Of a stretch of 20,009 nucleotides of DNA, positions 7,237-15,096 are shown piece by piece; position 1 is the stretch's first letter; each line of letters starts with the position of its first letter. The DNA comes from an uncultured Desulfuromonadales bacterium. Its GTDB lineage: Bacteria; Desulfobacterota; Desulfuromonadia; Desulfuromonadales; Geopsychrobacteraceae. Position numbers and translations under genes: made by a program. The notes under the pieces are model-generated. The model worked only from the letters and a program-made list of their open reading frames with translations, ran no database searches and was not told the DNA's origin. The stretch is from the NCBI GenBank assembly GCA_945788205.1, contig CALZLE010000311.1, positions 1 to 20,009 on the forward strand, read 5' to 3'.

Positions 7237-9330
7237 ATGGCAACTTTAGAGGGAATTCTCGAAGGCAACTGGCGAGAAAAAATACTGCGCAGCGATGTCT
7301 TAGTCGCATTCGGCTTGGTGTTGATTCTGATGCTGATGATTCTGCCAGTGCCACCGATGTTACTCGATGTCTTTCTGTCGCTAAATATTACCATCGGTCT
7401 GTTGATTCTGATTATTGCCCTTTACACCAGTCGAGCCCTCGATTTTGCCATTTTCCCCAGCGTCCTTTTGGTGACGACCCTGTTCCGTCTTTCCCTCAAC
7501 GTTGCTTCAACGCGCCTGATTCTGCTGCACGGGGATGAAGGACCAGGTGCCGCAGGTAGCGTTATTCAGTCGTTTGGTCAGTTTGTCGTTGGTGGTAATT
7601 ACGTGGTTGGTATCGTTATTTTCATCATCCTGGTGTTAATCAATTTCATGGTTATTACCAAAGGTGCCGGACGCGTCGCCGAAGTTGCAGCCCGTTTTAC
7701 CCTCGATGCCATGCCCGGTAAGCAGATGGCCATCGATGCCGACCTCAATGCAGGGCTGATCGATGAGGCCGATGCTCGCAAACGTCGCGAAGATATTGCT
7801 GCAGAATCCGATTTTTTTGGTGCGATGGATGGTGCCAGCAAGTTTGTCAAAGGGGATGCGATTGCCGGCATCATCATTACCCTGATTAATATTGGCGCCG
7901 GCTTTATCATCGGCGTCATGCAAAAAGATATGCCGATGGCGGAAGCGGCGGCCAACTATACAATCCTGACAGTCGGTGATGGGCTGGTCGGACAGATTCC
8001 AGCGCTGATTATTTCCACGGGTGCTGGCATCATGGTGACCCGGACTGCTGGCAATGAAGATTTCGGCAGCGAGATGAAGAGGCAATTCTCGGTTCATCCG
8101 CGAGCCATTTGGGTGGTTTCTGCTATTCTGCTCGGGTTTTCGACTATCCCTGGTCTGCCACATATTCCTTTCTTTCTGATGGCTTTAATGCTTGGCGGTA
8201 TTGCTTACCGGGTGCAGAAAGGCAAAGAGAAAATTTCTTTGGACGAGGAGTTGGCAACGGAAACTCCTGAGCAACCGTTGCTGACTGATGAAAACTATGA
8301 ACAGATGCTCTCCGTTGATCTGCTCGAAATGGAAGTTGGCTACGGCCTGATCCCGTTAGTCGATGCGACGCAGGACGGCGAACTGCTGCCACGGATCAAG
8401 TCGATCCGCCGTCAATTTGCTCTCGACTTGGGTTTTATCGTCCCACCAGTACACATCAAAGACAACTTGCAGCTCAAGCCGAATGAGTATGCCATCGTCC
8501 TCAAAGGAGTGACGATCGGTGGTGGTGAACTTCTGCCCGGCCACTATCTGGCGATGAATCCCGGGACAGCGACCGAAACCATCAAAGGGATCGATACCAT
8601 CGAGCCAGCCTTCCAGCTGCCGGCAATCTGGATTCCGGAAGATAAGAAAGAACGGGCGCAGATCTCTGGCTATACCGTGGTCGATATCACCACGGTTGTC
8701 GCGACTCACCTGAGTGAGTTGATCAAGCAGCATGGTCACGAATTACTCGGTCGGCAGGAAACTCAGAATCTGCTCGACAACTTGGCCAATGAATATCCGA
8801 AGCTGGTTGAGGAACTGGTTCCCAACATGCTCAGTCTTGGTGTGGTGATGCGTGTCCTGCAGAATCTGCTGCGCGAAGGGGTCTCAGTTCGTGATCTTAG
8901 AACTATTTTAGAAACCTTGGCAGATTGGGCACCAGTTGTGCAAGATCCTGATCAGTTAACGGAACATGTTCGGGCAATTTTGGCCCGATCAATCAGTAAC
9001 AGCTACAGCCAGGATGGGCAGGTATTGGAAGTTATGACTTTTGAACGCGATGTCGAAACCAGAATTCAGGAAGCGCTGCACACCACAGAGCAAGGGTCTT
9101 ACCTGGCTCTCGAGCCTGGGTTTGCGCAGGCGCTGATCAACAGCCTGAATCAAACGCTGCAGAATATGGCTGGTGCAACACCGGTGCTGCTCTGCACGCC
9201 AACAATCCGACTTCATGTCAAAAGGTTGACCGAAAGATACCTGCCAAGCCTGGCTATCATCTCCCACAATGAGATCGCCCCTCACCTGAAGGTTCGGTCG
9301 GTCGGAACGGTGAATGTCGATGTTGGTTAG
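7237..9330 (+). CDS. flhA: Flagellar export gate protein FlhA
   Basis: FlhA (697 residues, normal length) forms the nonameric ring of the export apparatus and docks chaperone-substrate complexes. The N-terminal half has about eight membrane segments. It includes the FHIPEP-family hallmarks: LDFAIFPSVLLVTTLFRLSLNVAS, then the cytoplasmic loop with FTLDAMPGKQMAIDADLNAG and FFGAMDGASKFVKGDA. The C-terminal cytoplasmic domain (about 350-697) begins after an acidic linker and carries ELLPRIKSIRRQFALDLGF and GYTVVDITTVVATHLSELI. AGGAG is placed 7 nt ahead of the ATG. The 3' end overlaps flhF by 17 nt. Confidence 0.97.
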   Translation: MATLEGILEGNWREKILRSDVLVAFGLVLILMLMILPVPPMLLDVFLSLNITIGLLILIIALYTSRALDFAIFPSVLLVTTLFRLSLNVASTRLILLHGDEGPGAAGSVIQSFGQFVVGGNYVVGIVIFIILVLINFMVITKGAGRVAEVAARFTLDAMPGKQMAIDADLNAGLIDEADARKRREDIAAESDFFGAMDGASKFVKGDAIAGIIITLINIGAGFIIGVMQKDMPMAEAAANYTILTVGDGLVGQIPALIISTGAGIMVTRTAGNEDFGSEMKRQFSVHPRAIWVVSAILLGFSTIPGLPHIPFFLMALMLGGIAYRVQKGKEKISLDEELATETPEQPLLTDENYEQMLSVDLLEMEVGYGLIPLVDATQDGELLPRIKSIRRQFALDLGFIVPPVHIKDNLQLKPNEYAIVLKGVTIGGGELLPGHYLAMNPGTATETIKGIDTIEPAFQLPAIWIPEDKKERAQISGYTVVDITTVVATHLSELIKQHGHELLGRQETQNLLDNLANEYPKLVEELVPNMLSLGVVMRVLQNLLREGVSVRDLRTILETLADWAPVVQDPDQLTEHVRAILARSISNSYSQDGQVLEVMTFERDVETRIQEALHTTEQGSYLALEPGFAQALINSLNQTLQNMAGATPVLLCTPTIRLHVKRLTERYLPSLAIISHNEIAPHLKVRSVGTVNVDVG

Positions 9331-10705
9331 AAAATTTGAAGCAGACGATATGGCAAGTGCTCTCAAGCAGGTCAAAGACACCCTCGGTGCCGAAGCCCTG
9401 ATTCTTTCCACCAAAACTCTGCGCAAAAAGGGGTTGGGTGTGCTCGGTAAGCAGACCATCGAAGTGACAGCTGCCATCGAGTCCCCGGCGATGAAGGCGA
9501 ATGCAGCCAAGCAGACACAAGCTGCTGCTAAGCAAGTCGCGCCGCAGCAGATCCCAGCCGCTTACCGCAATCGGATCGAAACGCTTGAAGATGAGCTGGT
9601 CGATCTGCCGCAGTCGCAACCGACTCCGGCAGCCGCGCCAAACCACCCGCAGAATCATCGTCTGGAAGATGAGGTTCGCACCCTGCGTTCCCAACTTGAA
9701 GCGCAGGATACCAGCCATCTCCAGAGTGAGATTGATCAACTTAAAGACCTGGTCCAGCAATTGACTCAGCCCCGGCAAGAGTCGTTTGCTACCCCGACAG
9801 CCGCCGCTCCGCAAACCTTCACGACCGAAACCATCGTCGAGGAGCCGGTTGTTGCACGCCGACAAGCAGCCGTCTCACAGCTCAGTAAATCAGCCCCAAG
9901 TCAACTTGATGATTTGATTGAGATACTGGTTGAGCAGGGCATCGACAATGAAGCCGCGGCAACGATCGCCCGTTTTTCGGCCGGACAAATGAATGATCGG
10001 CAGCGGCAGGAGCCGCAACTCTGCCGCGAATTTTTGACCGAAACCGTTGCCAATCTGGTCAACTCGACCGGACCATTATGGAAAAAAGGTGATGCACAGA
10101 AGCGGATTTCGCTGATCGGTCCGACTGGTGTTGGCAAGACGACGACCATCGCCAAACTGGCCGCAGAAGCGATTACAACGGCCGGTGCCAGGGTCGCACT
10201 GGTGACCATCGACACCTATCGGATTGCAGCGGTCGAGCAGCTCAAGGTGTACGGCGAGATCATGGGCCTGCCGGTAGAGGTGGTGCTCTCACCCGAACAA
10301 CTGCAGGATGCTTTCCGCCGTCATCGCGACAAAGACCTGATCCTCATCGATACCGCCGGCCGTAGCCCACGTGACGGTGAGCGGATTGCCGAGCTGGATG
10401 AATTCCTCGGACAGGGATCGCAGGTGGAAAATTGTTTGGTACTGGCAGCGCCGACTGACGAGCGTCTCCAGCAGAAAAGTCTCGAAGCATTCAGCAAATT
10501 ACCGATTTCCCGTTTGATCTTTACCAAGCTTGATGAAACTGACCGCTGCGGTAGTTTGATCAATTTGCCGACCCGCAGCAATCTGCCGCTGGCTTATCTG
10601 ACCAACGGTCAACAGGTTCCGGAAGACCTGTTACAGGCCGAGCCGAAAACCGTAGCAGAACTGGTTATGGGAACAAAGACGGAATCACGGAGGATTGCCG
10701 TATGA
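9314..10705 (+). CDS. flhF: Flagellar positioning GTPase FlhF (SRP family)
   Basis: FlhF (463 residues) is an SRP-type GTPase that marks the pole where a flagellum is built. The N-terminal B domain has VRKFEADDMASALKQVKDTLGAEALILSTK, followed by an Ala/Pro/Gln-rich linker (about 60-190). The NG domain holds the P-loop GPTGVGKTT (269-277), DTYR (300-303), the DTAGR switch (346-350) and the TKLD guanine motif (404-407). ATG at 9314 overlaps flhA by 17 nt; a second in-frame ATG at 9320 gives a start (MLVRKFEAD) closer to homologues, with GGTG 7 nt upstream, so either is possible. Its stop overlaps flhG, whose product stimulates FlhF. Confidence 0.95.
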   Translation: MSMLVRKFEADDMASALKQVKDTLGAEALILSTKTLRKKGLGVLGKQTIEVTAAIESPAMKANAAKQTQAAAKQVAPQQIPAAYRNRIETLEDELVDLPQSQPTPAAAPNHPQNHRLEDEVRTLRSQLEAQDTSHLQSEIDQLKDLVQQLTQPRQESFATPTAAAPQTFTTETIVEEPVVARRQAAVSQLSKSAPSQLDDLIEILVEQGIDNEAAATIARFSAGQMNDRQRQEPQLCREFLTETVANLVNSTGPLWKKGDAQKRISLIGPTGVGKTTTIAKLAAEAITTAGARVALVTIDTYRIAAVEQLKVYGEIMGLPVEVVLSPEQLQDAFRRHRDKDLILIDTAGRSPRDGERIAELDEFLGQGSQVENCLVLAAPTDERLQQKSLEAFSKLPISRLIFTKLDETDRCGSLINLPTRSNLPLAYLTNGQQVPEDLLQAEPKTVAELVMGTKTESRRIAV

Positions 10706-11601
10706 TGAGTGGACCTGCCGATCAGGCTGGTACCTTGCGCAATATGCAGGACCAGCTCGACAAAGGGACAACAGAGTTGAATATGCCGGAGACCCGGGTC
10801 ATATCGATCACCAGCGGAAAAGGCGGCGTCGGGAAAACAGCCGTGGTTTCAAACCTGGCGGTGTCATTGGCCAAGCAGGGTAAAAAGGTCCTGATTATCG
10901 ATGCCGACCTCGGTCTGGCTAATGTTGATGTGGTCCTTGGCCTGGCTCCCCCCTACAATCTCAATCATTTTTTCAACGGGGAACGAACCCTTGAAGAGGT
11001 GATGGTCGAAGGACCGCACGGACTGAGAATTTTGCCGGCCGGTTCTGGTGTCCAGCAATACACCCGGTTGGACGGGCAACTGAAGATGCGCCTGATCGAA
11101 TCCCTCGATGCGTTGGAAGAGCAATTCGATGTGGTGCTGATCGATACCGAAGCCGGTATTTCCGACAATGTCACTTATTTCAACGTCGCCGCGCAGGACA
11201 TTCTGGTGGTGACCACTCCGGAACCGACGGCGATTACCGATGCTTACGCGCTGATGAAGCTACTCTCGACACAGTATCATCAAAAGCGTTTTTTACTGGC
11301 GGTTAACTCGGTGCGCGAGGCGGATGAAGGGCTCGATGTTTTTGAAAAGCTGACGATGGTTTCCGGTCGTTATCTCGATATCTCCCTCGATTATCTCGGC
11401 TGTATTCCCTTCGATCGAAAAATGCATGAATCGGTTCGCGAGCAGACGGTTATGGTCGATCTGATGCCAGAGCATAAGGTCGCCAAAGCCTTTGTCGAGC
11501 TGGGTGAAAGCTTGATCGAGACACCGATGAACAGTCAGGCGCAAGGAACCCTGCAGTTTTTCTGGAAGCAGTTTCTTGGGGTCGGGTCGGAGGCGAGTTG
11601 A
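10702..11601 (+). CDS. flhG: Flagellar number regulator FlhG/FleN (MinD-like ATPase)
   Basis: The 299-residue product is a MinD/ParA-family ATPase that limits flagellar number and acts on FlhF. Residues 6-13 (ADQAGTLR) match the DQAxxLR motif by which FlhG stimulates the FlhF GTPase. The deviant Walker A KGGVGKT lies at 40-46, the switch DADLGLANVD at 67-76, and IDTEAGI near 146. The C-terminal helix (QFFWKQFLG) is hydrophobic on one face, as expected for membrane binding. GGAGG is 8 nt ahead of the ATG at 10702, which overlaps the flhF stop by 4 nt. A second ATG at 10705 is less well spaced. Called FleN in Pseudomonas and YlxH in Bacillus. Confidence 0.94.
   Translation: MMSGPADQAGTLRNMQDQLDKGTTELNMPETRVISITSGKGGVGKTAVVSNLAVSLAKQGKKVLIIDADLGLANVDVVLGLAPPYNLNHFFNGERTLEEVMVEGPHGLRILPAGSGVQQYTRLDGQLKMRLIESLDALEEQFDVVLIDTEAGISDNVTYFNVAAQDILVVTTPEPTAITDAYALMKLLSTQYHQKRFLLAVNSVREADEGLDVFEKLTMVSGRYLDISLDYLGCIPFDRKMHESVREQTVMVDLMPEHKVAKAFVELGESLIETPMNSQAQGTLQFFWKQFLGVGSEAS
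11589..11593 (+). promoter_or_regulatory. Ribosome binding site that decides the fliA start
   Basis: GGAGG ends 7 nt ahead of ATG 11601. The in-frame TTG at 11598 would be only 4 nt away, so ATG 11601, sharing its A with the flhG stop (TGATG), is the better start. Confidence 0.7.
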
Positions 11602-12359
11602 TGGGTTATTCTGAAGGCTACGGACCGCCGGGTCCGGCAGAACGGGAAAAGATGATCGAGGCACACCTGTCGCTGGTCGATTTTCTGGTCGATCGGATGA
11701 TGACCCAGGTGCCAGCCTTCGTCAATCGCGATGATATCCGCAGTGCGGCGCTGATGGGGCTGCTCGATGCGGCCGGTCGCTTTGATCCCCGCAGGGGAGT
11801 TTTGTTCAAAACGTTCGCCGAGCGTCGTATTCGGGGCGCAGTCTTTGATGAAGTTCGCCGCATGGATTGGTTTTCGCGAACCATGCGCGAAAAGCAGTCA
11901 CGTTTGGCAAAAACCACCGACGCTCTCGGGAAGCAGCTCGGCCGGTCACCGGAAGATACTGAAATCGCCGAAGCGATGGAGTTGGATCTGGAGGCCTTCC
12001 ACGAGTTGAAATTGCAGGTCAGTCAACTCGGTTATGTCAGTTTGCACGAAAAGCTGGACGACAGTGACGGTAATGGCAAAACCTTTATCGACAATCTTGA
12101 AGACACCAAGCAAGCCAGTGTGCAGGAGAAGATGGAAGCGGGCGAGCTGACCAAAGAGCTGGCCGGCTATCTTGAGCAGCTTTCAGAAAAAGAGCGGTTG
12201 GTGATGGCCCTGCTTTACTACGAGGAGTTGTCGCAGAAAGAAATTTCCGAAGTTCTGGAGCTGACCGAGGGGCGGATTTCTCAACTGCACAGCCAAGCTC
12301 TGGGCAAACTGAAAGTCAAGATGAAGCGCAGTATTAACGCTTTGCGCGGTGGAGAATAA
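11601..12359 (+). CDS. fliA: RNA polymerase sigma-28 factor FliA
   Basis: FliA (252 residues from ATG 11601) directs RNA polymerase to late flagellar promoters and is held inactive by FlgM. Region 2 (about 21-95) contains HLSLVDFLVDRM, DIRSAALMGLLDAAGRFDPRRG, FKTFAERRIRGAVFDEVRRMDW and FSR, all typical of sigma-28. Region 3 follows with LGRSPEDTEIAEAM. Region 4 (about 185-245) has LSEKERLVMALLYYEELSQKEISEVL and a helix-turn-helix ending GRISQLHSQALGKLK. The start touches the flhG stop, indicating translational coupling. Its likely targets here are the two sigma-28-like promoters before flgF and flgM, and its antagonist FlgM is encoded downstream. Confidence 0.96.
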   Translation: MGYSEGYGPPGPAEREKMIEAHLSLVDFLVDRMMTQVPAFVNRDDIRSAALMGLLDAAGRFDPRRGVLFKTFAERRIRGAVFDEVRRMDWFSRTMREKQSRLAKTTDALGKQLGRSPEDTEIAEAMELDLEAFHELKLQVSQLGYVSLHEKLDDSDGNGKTFIDNLEDTKQASVQEKMEAGELTKELAGYLEQLSEKERLVMALLYYEELSQKEISEVLELTEGRISQLHSQALGKLKVKMKRSINALRGGE

Positions 12360-12362
12360 CCG

Positions 12363-12740
12363 ATGACCGGTGATGTTCTGCTGTTGAGCGTCGGTGGACT
12401 GGCGCTGCTTGCGCTGCTGATGAGTTGCTGGCAGTTGCAGGTTTCGCGGCGGCTGCGTCGAGAGATCGACGAGTTGCGTCGCCGGCTTGCTGAGACACCG
12501 GAGCCACAGCAGACCGTTCCGATCAGTTTCTCAACCAGCCTTGACAGTGCTGAGCGGGATCAACTGCAAGCCGCGCAACCTGCCATGCCGCGAAATTCCG
12601 CAGAAAAATATCGCTACGTTGGTGCCTTGGCAGATCAAGGTCTTGATGCCAGAGGTATTGCCGATGCGTTGCAGATGCCAACCGCAGAAGTTGAGCAGTT
12701 ACTGCAGCTGGCCAAACTGAAGAAAACCTCTCCAGCCTAA
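12363..12740 (+). CDS. Small DUF2802-like membrane protein, SwrB-like layout
   Basis: The 125-residue product has one N-terminal membrane helix (about 4-23). A strongly charged, probably coiled-coil stretch follows (about 28-44, SRRLRREIDELRRRL), then a Pro/Gln/Ser linker (45-80) and a compact C-terminal helical segment (about 81-118). That segment contains EKYRYVGALADQGLDARGIADALQMPTAEVEQLL and looks like a helix-turn-helix or DUF2802 fold. No enzyme motif is seen. It starts 3 nt after fliA and ends 71 nt before flgF. The same layout and position after the sigma factor gene occur in Bacillus SwrB, a membrane protein that promotes export-gate assembly; similarity in function is inference. A role as a DNA-binding protein is less likely given the membrane anchor. 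Confidence 0.8.
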   Translation: MTGDVLLLSVGGLALLALLMSCWQLQVSRRLRREIDELRRRLAETPEPQQTVPISFSTSLDSAERDQLQAAQPAMPRNSAEKYRYVGALADQGLDARGIADALQMPTAEVEQLLQLAKLKKTSPA

Positions 12741-12751
12741 AAGAGGTCAAT

Positions 12752-12779
12752 TAAACTTTTTTTGCTGGACGGTCGACAA
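12752..12779 (+). promoter_or_regulatory. Sigma-28-like promoter before flgF
   Basis: TAAA (12752-12755) and GTCGACAA (12772-12779) match the FliA boxes TAAA and GCCGATAA, the latter at 6 of 8 positions. The spacer is 16 nt instead of the usual 15. The same 16-nt spacing and GTCGA core recur before flgM. A start near 12786 would leave a leader of about 25 nt before flgF. Confidence 0.5.
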
Positions 12780-12811
12780 AGAATCAACGGCATAAAATCG
12801 GGAGAATAATA

Positions 12812-13540
12812 ATGGGTAGTGGAAAATATGGTGCAGTATCAGGAATGATCAGCCGGATGCAAATGATGAATAACATCAGTGAGCACATGGCCGCCGTAAA
12901 AACCTATGCCTACAAAAAAGGTGTCCCGACGTTTGAGGCCAGGCTCGCTGAGGCGAATTCGGGGATGGCAACTAAGGGTGTCAACTACGCGCGGGCGACC
13001 GGTGAAACCATCGATTTTTCCACGGGTGAGCTCGAAGCCTCTGGCAATCCGCTGCACGTTGCGATCAACGGCGACGGTTTTTTTCAGGTTCAGCGTGAAG
13101 GCGGCGGCTTCGCCTACTCTCGCAAAGGTGGTTTCAAGCTCGATGCAGAAGGTCTTTTGGTCGATGGCAATAATCGACAGATTATGGGGGCCGGTGGTGA
13201 GCCGATCATCCTGCCGACGCCAGATGTTGTTATCTCTCCAGACGGTGAGATCAGGGGTGAAGATGGCTTGCTCGGTCGTATCGGAGTTTTCCAGTTTGCT
13301 GACAATTCAATTCTACAGCGGGCTGAAGAAAGTTTATTCATTCCTTCTGACGGAAGTGAGCCCGAACCTCATCCTCAACCGCAAGTGTTACAGAACAATC
13401 TTGAATCTTCAAATGTCGATATGATGCGGACGACGGTTCGAATGACTTCGAACCTGCGGACCTTTGAAGCAACTCAGAAAGCATTGAAGGTTTATAGCGA
13501 TATGGCCGGCAAGGCTTTAGAAATCGGCCTCGTCCAGTAA
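12812..13540 (+). CDS. flgF: Proximal/distal rod protein FlgF, divergent N-terminus
   Basis: FlgF (242 residues) is a rod subunit placed just below FlgG. It keeps the GSGKYGAVSGM opening, the central NPLHVAINGDGFFQVQ and YSRKGGFKLDAEGLLV motifs, and a C-terminal helix with LESSNVDMMRTTVRM. The normal axial-protein motif (ANNLANxxTxGFK), present in the FlgG encoded next door, is replaced at 23-36 by SEHMAAVKTYAYKK without any gap. I think this variant is known in the Geobacter group, so it is probably a lineage form rather than decay; the frame is open and codon use looks like the neighbours. It is the first gene behind the sigma-28-like promoter and has GGGAGAA ahead of the ATG. Confidence 0.88.
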   Translation: MGSGKYGAVSGMISRMQMMNNISEHMAAVKTYAYKKGVPTFEARLAEANSGMATKGVNYARATGETIDFSTGELEASGNPLHVAINGDGFFQVQREGGGFAYSRKGGFKLDAEGLLVDGNNRQIMGAGGEPIILPTPDVVISPDGEIRGEDGLLGRIGVFQFADNSILQRAEESLFIPSDGSEPEPHPQPQVLQNNLESSNVDMMRTTVRMTSNLRTFEATQKALKVYSDMAGKALEIGLVQ

Positions 13541-13552
13541 GACAAAGGAGCA

Positions 13553-13567
13553 CGCCGCCACGCGGCG
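13553..13567 (+). other. GC-rich hairpin between flgF and flgG
   Basis: CGCCGC (13553-13558) and GCGGCG (13562-13567) form a perfect 6-bp stem with a CAC loop, in the 46-nt gap. It is followed 6 nt later by the strong flgG ribosome site AAGGAG (13574-13579). No T tract is present, so it is not a terminator. It could stabilise or punctuate the mRNA between the two rod genes. Confidence 0.45.
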
Positions 13568-13586
13568 CAGCAGAAGGAGATAAATT

Positions 13587-14372
13587 ATGATCAGGGCACT
13601 TTGGACAGCATCAACCGGTATGCAAGCGCAACAGACAAACATGGATGTTATCGCCAACAACCTGGCGAACGTGAACAGTTCCGGTTTTAAAAAGAGTCGG
13701 GCTGATTTCCAGGACATCCTCTACCAGACCAGAAAAGCAGCTGGAACCGGTGGTGATGGTAACGAAGTGCCGACCGGTATTCAGGTTGGTCTTGGTTCCC
13801 GAGTCGCTGCGGTGCAGAAGGTTTTTACCTCAGGCGATTTTCAGCAGACCGAAAATGAGTTGGATATAGCGGTCGAGGGAACCGGTTTCTTTCAGGTGAC
13901 TCTGCCTGATGGTACAGACGCTTTTACCCGCTCCGGAGCGATGAAAAAAGATAGTACCGGTCGACTCGTTTCTTCCGATGGCTTTCCACTCTCTCCAGAG
14001 GTGGTGGTGCCGGAAAACTCGACAGCGGTCACCATCGGTCCTACCGGTAACGTAGAGGTTACACTCGACGGAGAAAGCACACCGAGCTTGATCGGCAATA
14101 TTGAACTGGTTCGTTTTTCTAATCCGGCCGGGCTGAAAAGTTTGGGTCGCAACTTGTATGCTGAAACCCCAACCACCGGTGCCCCGATTACCGGAACACC
14201 GGGGGAAGAAGGCTTCGGCACTCTGTCGCAAGGGTTTCTGGAAGGCTCAAACGTTAATATTATGGAAGAGATGGTCAACATGATCGCCGGTCAGCGCGCC
14301 TATGAAGTCAATTCAAAGTCGATCAAAACCGCTGACGAAATGTTGCAGATGACCAGCCAGTTGGTCCGCTAA
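13587..14372 (+). CDS. flgG: Distal rod protein FlgG
   Basis: FlgG (261 residues, normal length) builds the distal rod inside the P and L rings. It opens with MIRALWTASTGMQAQQ and the canonical DVIANNLANVNSSGFKKSRADFQD. The FlgG-type GIQVGLGSRVAAVQKVFTSGDFQQTENELDIAVEG segment follows, then GTGFFQV. The end, LEGSNVNIMEEMVNMI with GQRAYEVNSKSI and MLQMTSQLVR, is diagnostic of FlgG. A strong AAGGAG lies 7 nt ahead of the ATG. FlgG is needed in more copies than FlgF, which fits the stronger ribosome site and the hairpin just upstream (inference). Confidence 0.97.
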   Translation: MIRALWTASTGMQAQQTNMDVIANNLANVNSSGFKKSRADFQDILYQTRKAAGTGGDGNEVPTGIQVGLGSRVAAVQKVFTSGDFQQTENELDIAVEGTGFFQVTLPDGTDAFTRSGAMKKDSTGRLVSSDGFPLSPEVVVPENSTAVTIGPTGNVEVTLDGESTPSLIGNIELVRFSNPAGLKSLGRNLYAETPTTGAPITGTPGEEGFGTLSQGFLEGSNVNIMEEMVNMIAGQRAYEVNSKSIKTADEMLQMTSQLVR

Positions 14373-14384
14373 GAGGCTGACTGA

Positions 14385-15095
14385 ATGAGACGCCTGTTGC
14401 TCATCATAATTATCCTGCTGCTCCCGGCATGGGCTTTGGCCCAGCCGGTCGCAGCGGAACAACAAATCACTCCTGCGGAGGTCGAGCAGGTCCTCAACGA
14501 TTATTTGAGCGCGCAATCTGGGCGACTGCCACATATCGAGTTACGTTTTAGCTCTATTGCCTTGCCGAAACCGTTCAAGGTTCCCGCAGGGCAGATTGAG
14601 TATCAGGTGATCCCCGCCAAGCCGGGTGTCGTCGGTAGCCGCCGGGTCACATTACTGACACGGGTCGATGGTCGGATTGCTGATAATCGGTCAATTCGTG
14701 TTGAGCTGGAAGCTCTGGCCGAAATCCTGATCGCGGCTGATAATCTGCGTCGAGGCGAGGTCCTTTCTGCAGATAAGGTTAGCTATGTGCAGCAGGATAT
14801 TTCCAAGCTGAAAAACCCTCTGTTTGCTGGCGACGAAATTTTTGGCAAGCGTCTCAAGCGTTCTTTGCGTCTTGGTCAACCGTTGCTGCGTAAACAGGTT
14901 GAGTTTCCGCCGTTGGTGAAGCGTGGTGACCGAGTTGTCATTCAGGCTCAGCGCAGTGGGCTGACACTGACCGCGGCGGGCGAGGCCAAACAGGACGGGA
15001 TGGCTGATGAAACGATCCGGGTGATGAATCTCGGGTCACGAAAAGTTGTGCTGTGCCGAGTGGTCGAACAGGGCCTGGTGAAGGTGGAGTTTTAA
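14385..15095 (+). CDS. flgA: P-ring assembly chaperone FlgA
   Basis: FlgA (236 residues) is a periplasmic chaperone that helps FlgI form the P ring. A signal peptide of about 19 residues is clear (MRRLLLIIIILLLPAWALA, then QP). The middle region is variable. The C-terminal half matches the SAF-type FlgA domain: EILIAADNLRRGEVLSADKV, KRSLRLGQPLLRKQV, VKRGDRVVIQAQRSGLTLTAAGEA and LGSRKVVLCRV. It lies 12 nt after flgG and 1 nt before flgH, next to flgI, its client. Confidence 0.95.
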   Translation: MRRLLLIIIILLLPAWALAQPVAAEQQITPAEVEQVLNDYLSAQSGRLPHIELRFSSIALPKPFKVPAGQIEYQVIPAKPGVVGSRRVTLLTRVDGRIADNRSIRVELEALAEILIAADNLRRGEVLSADKVSYVQQDISKLKNPLFAGDEIFGKRLKRSLRLGQPLLRKQVEFPPLVKRGDRVVIQAQRSGLTLTAAGEAKQDGMADETIRVMNLGSRKVVLCRVVEQGLVKVEF

Positions 15096-15096
15096 G

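Noticed and set aside
11598..11600. TTG as start codon of fliA
   Set aside because: It lies only 4 nt after GGAGG; ATG 11601 has the better 7-nt spacing and a TGATG junction with flhG.
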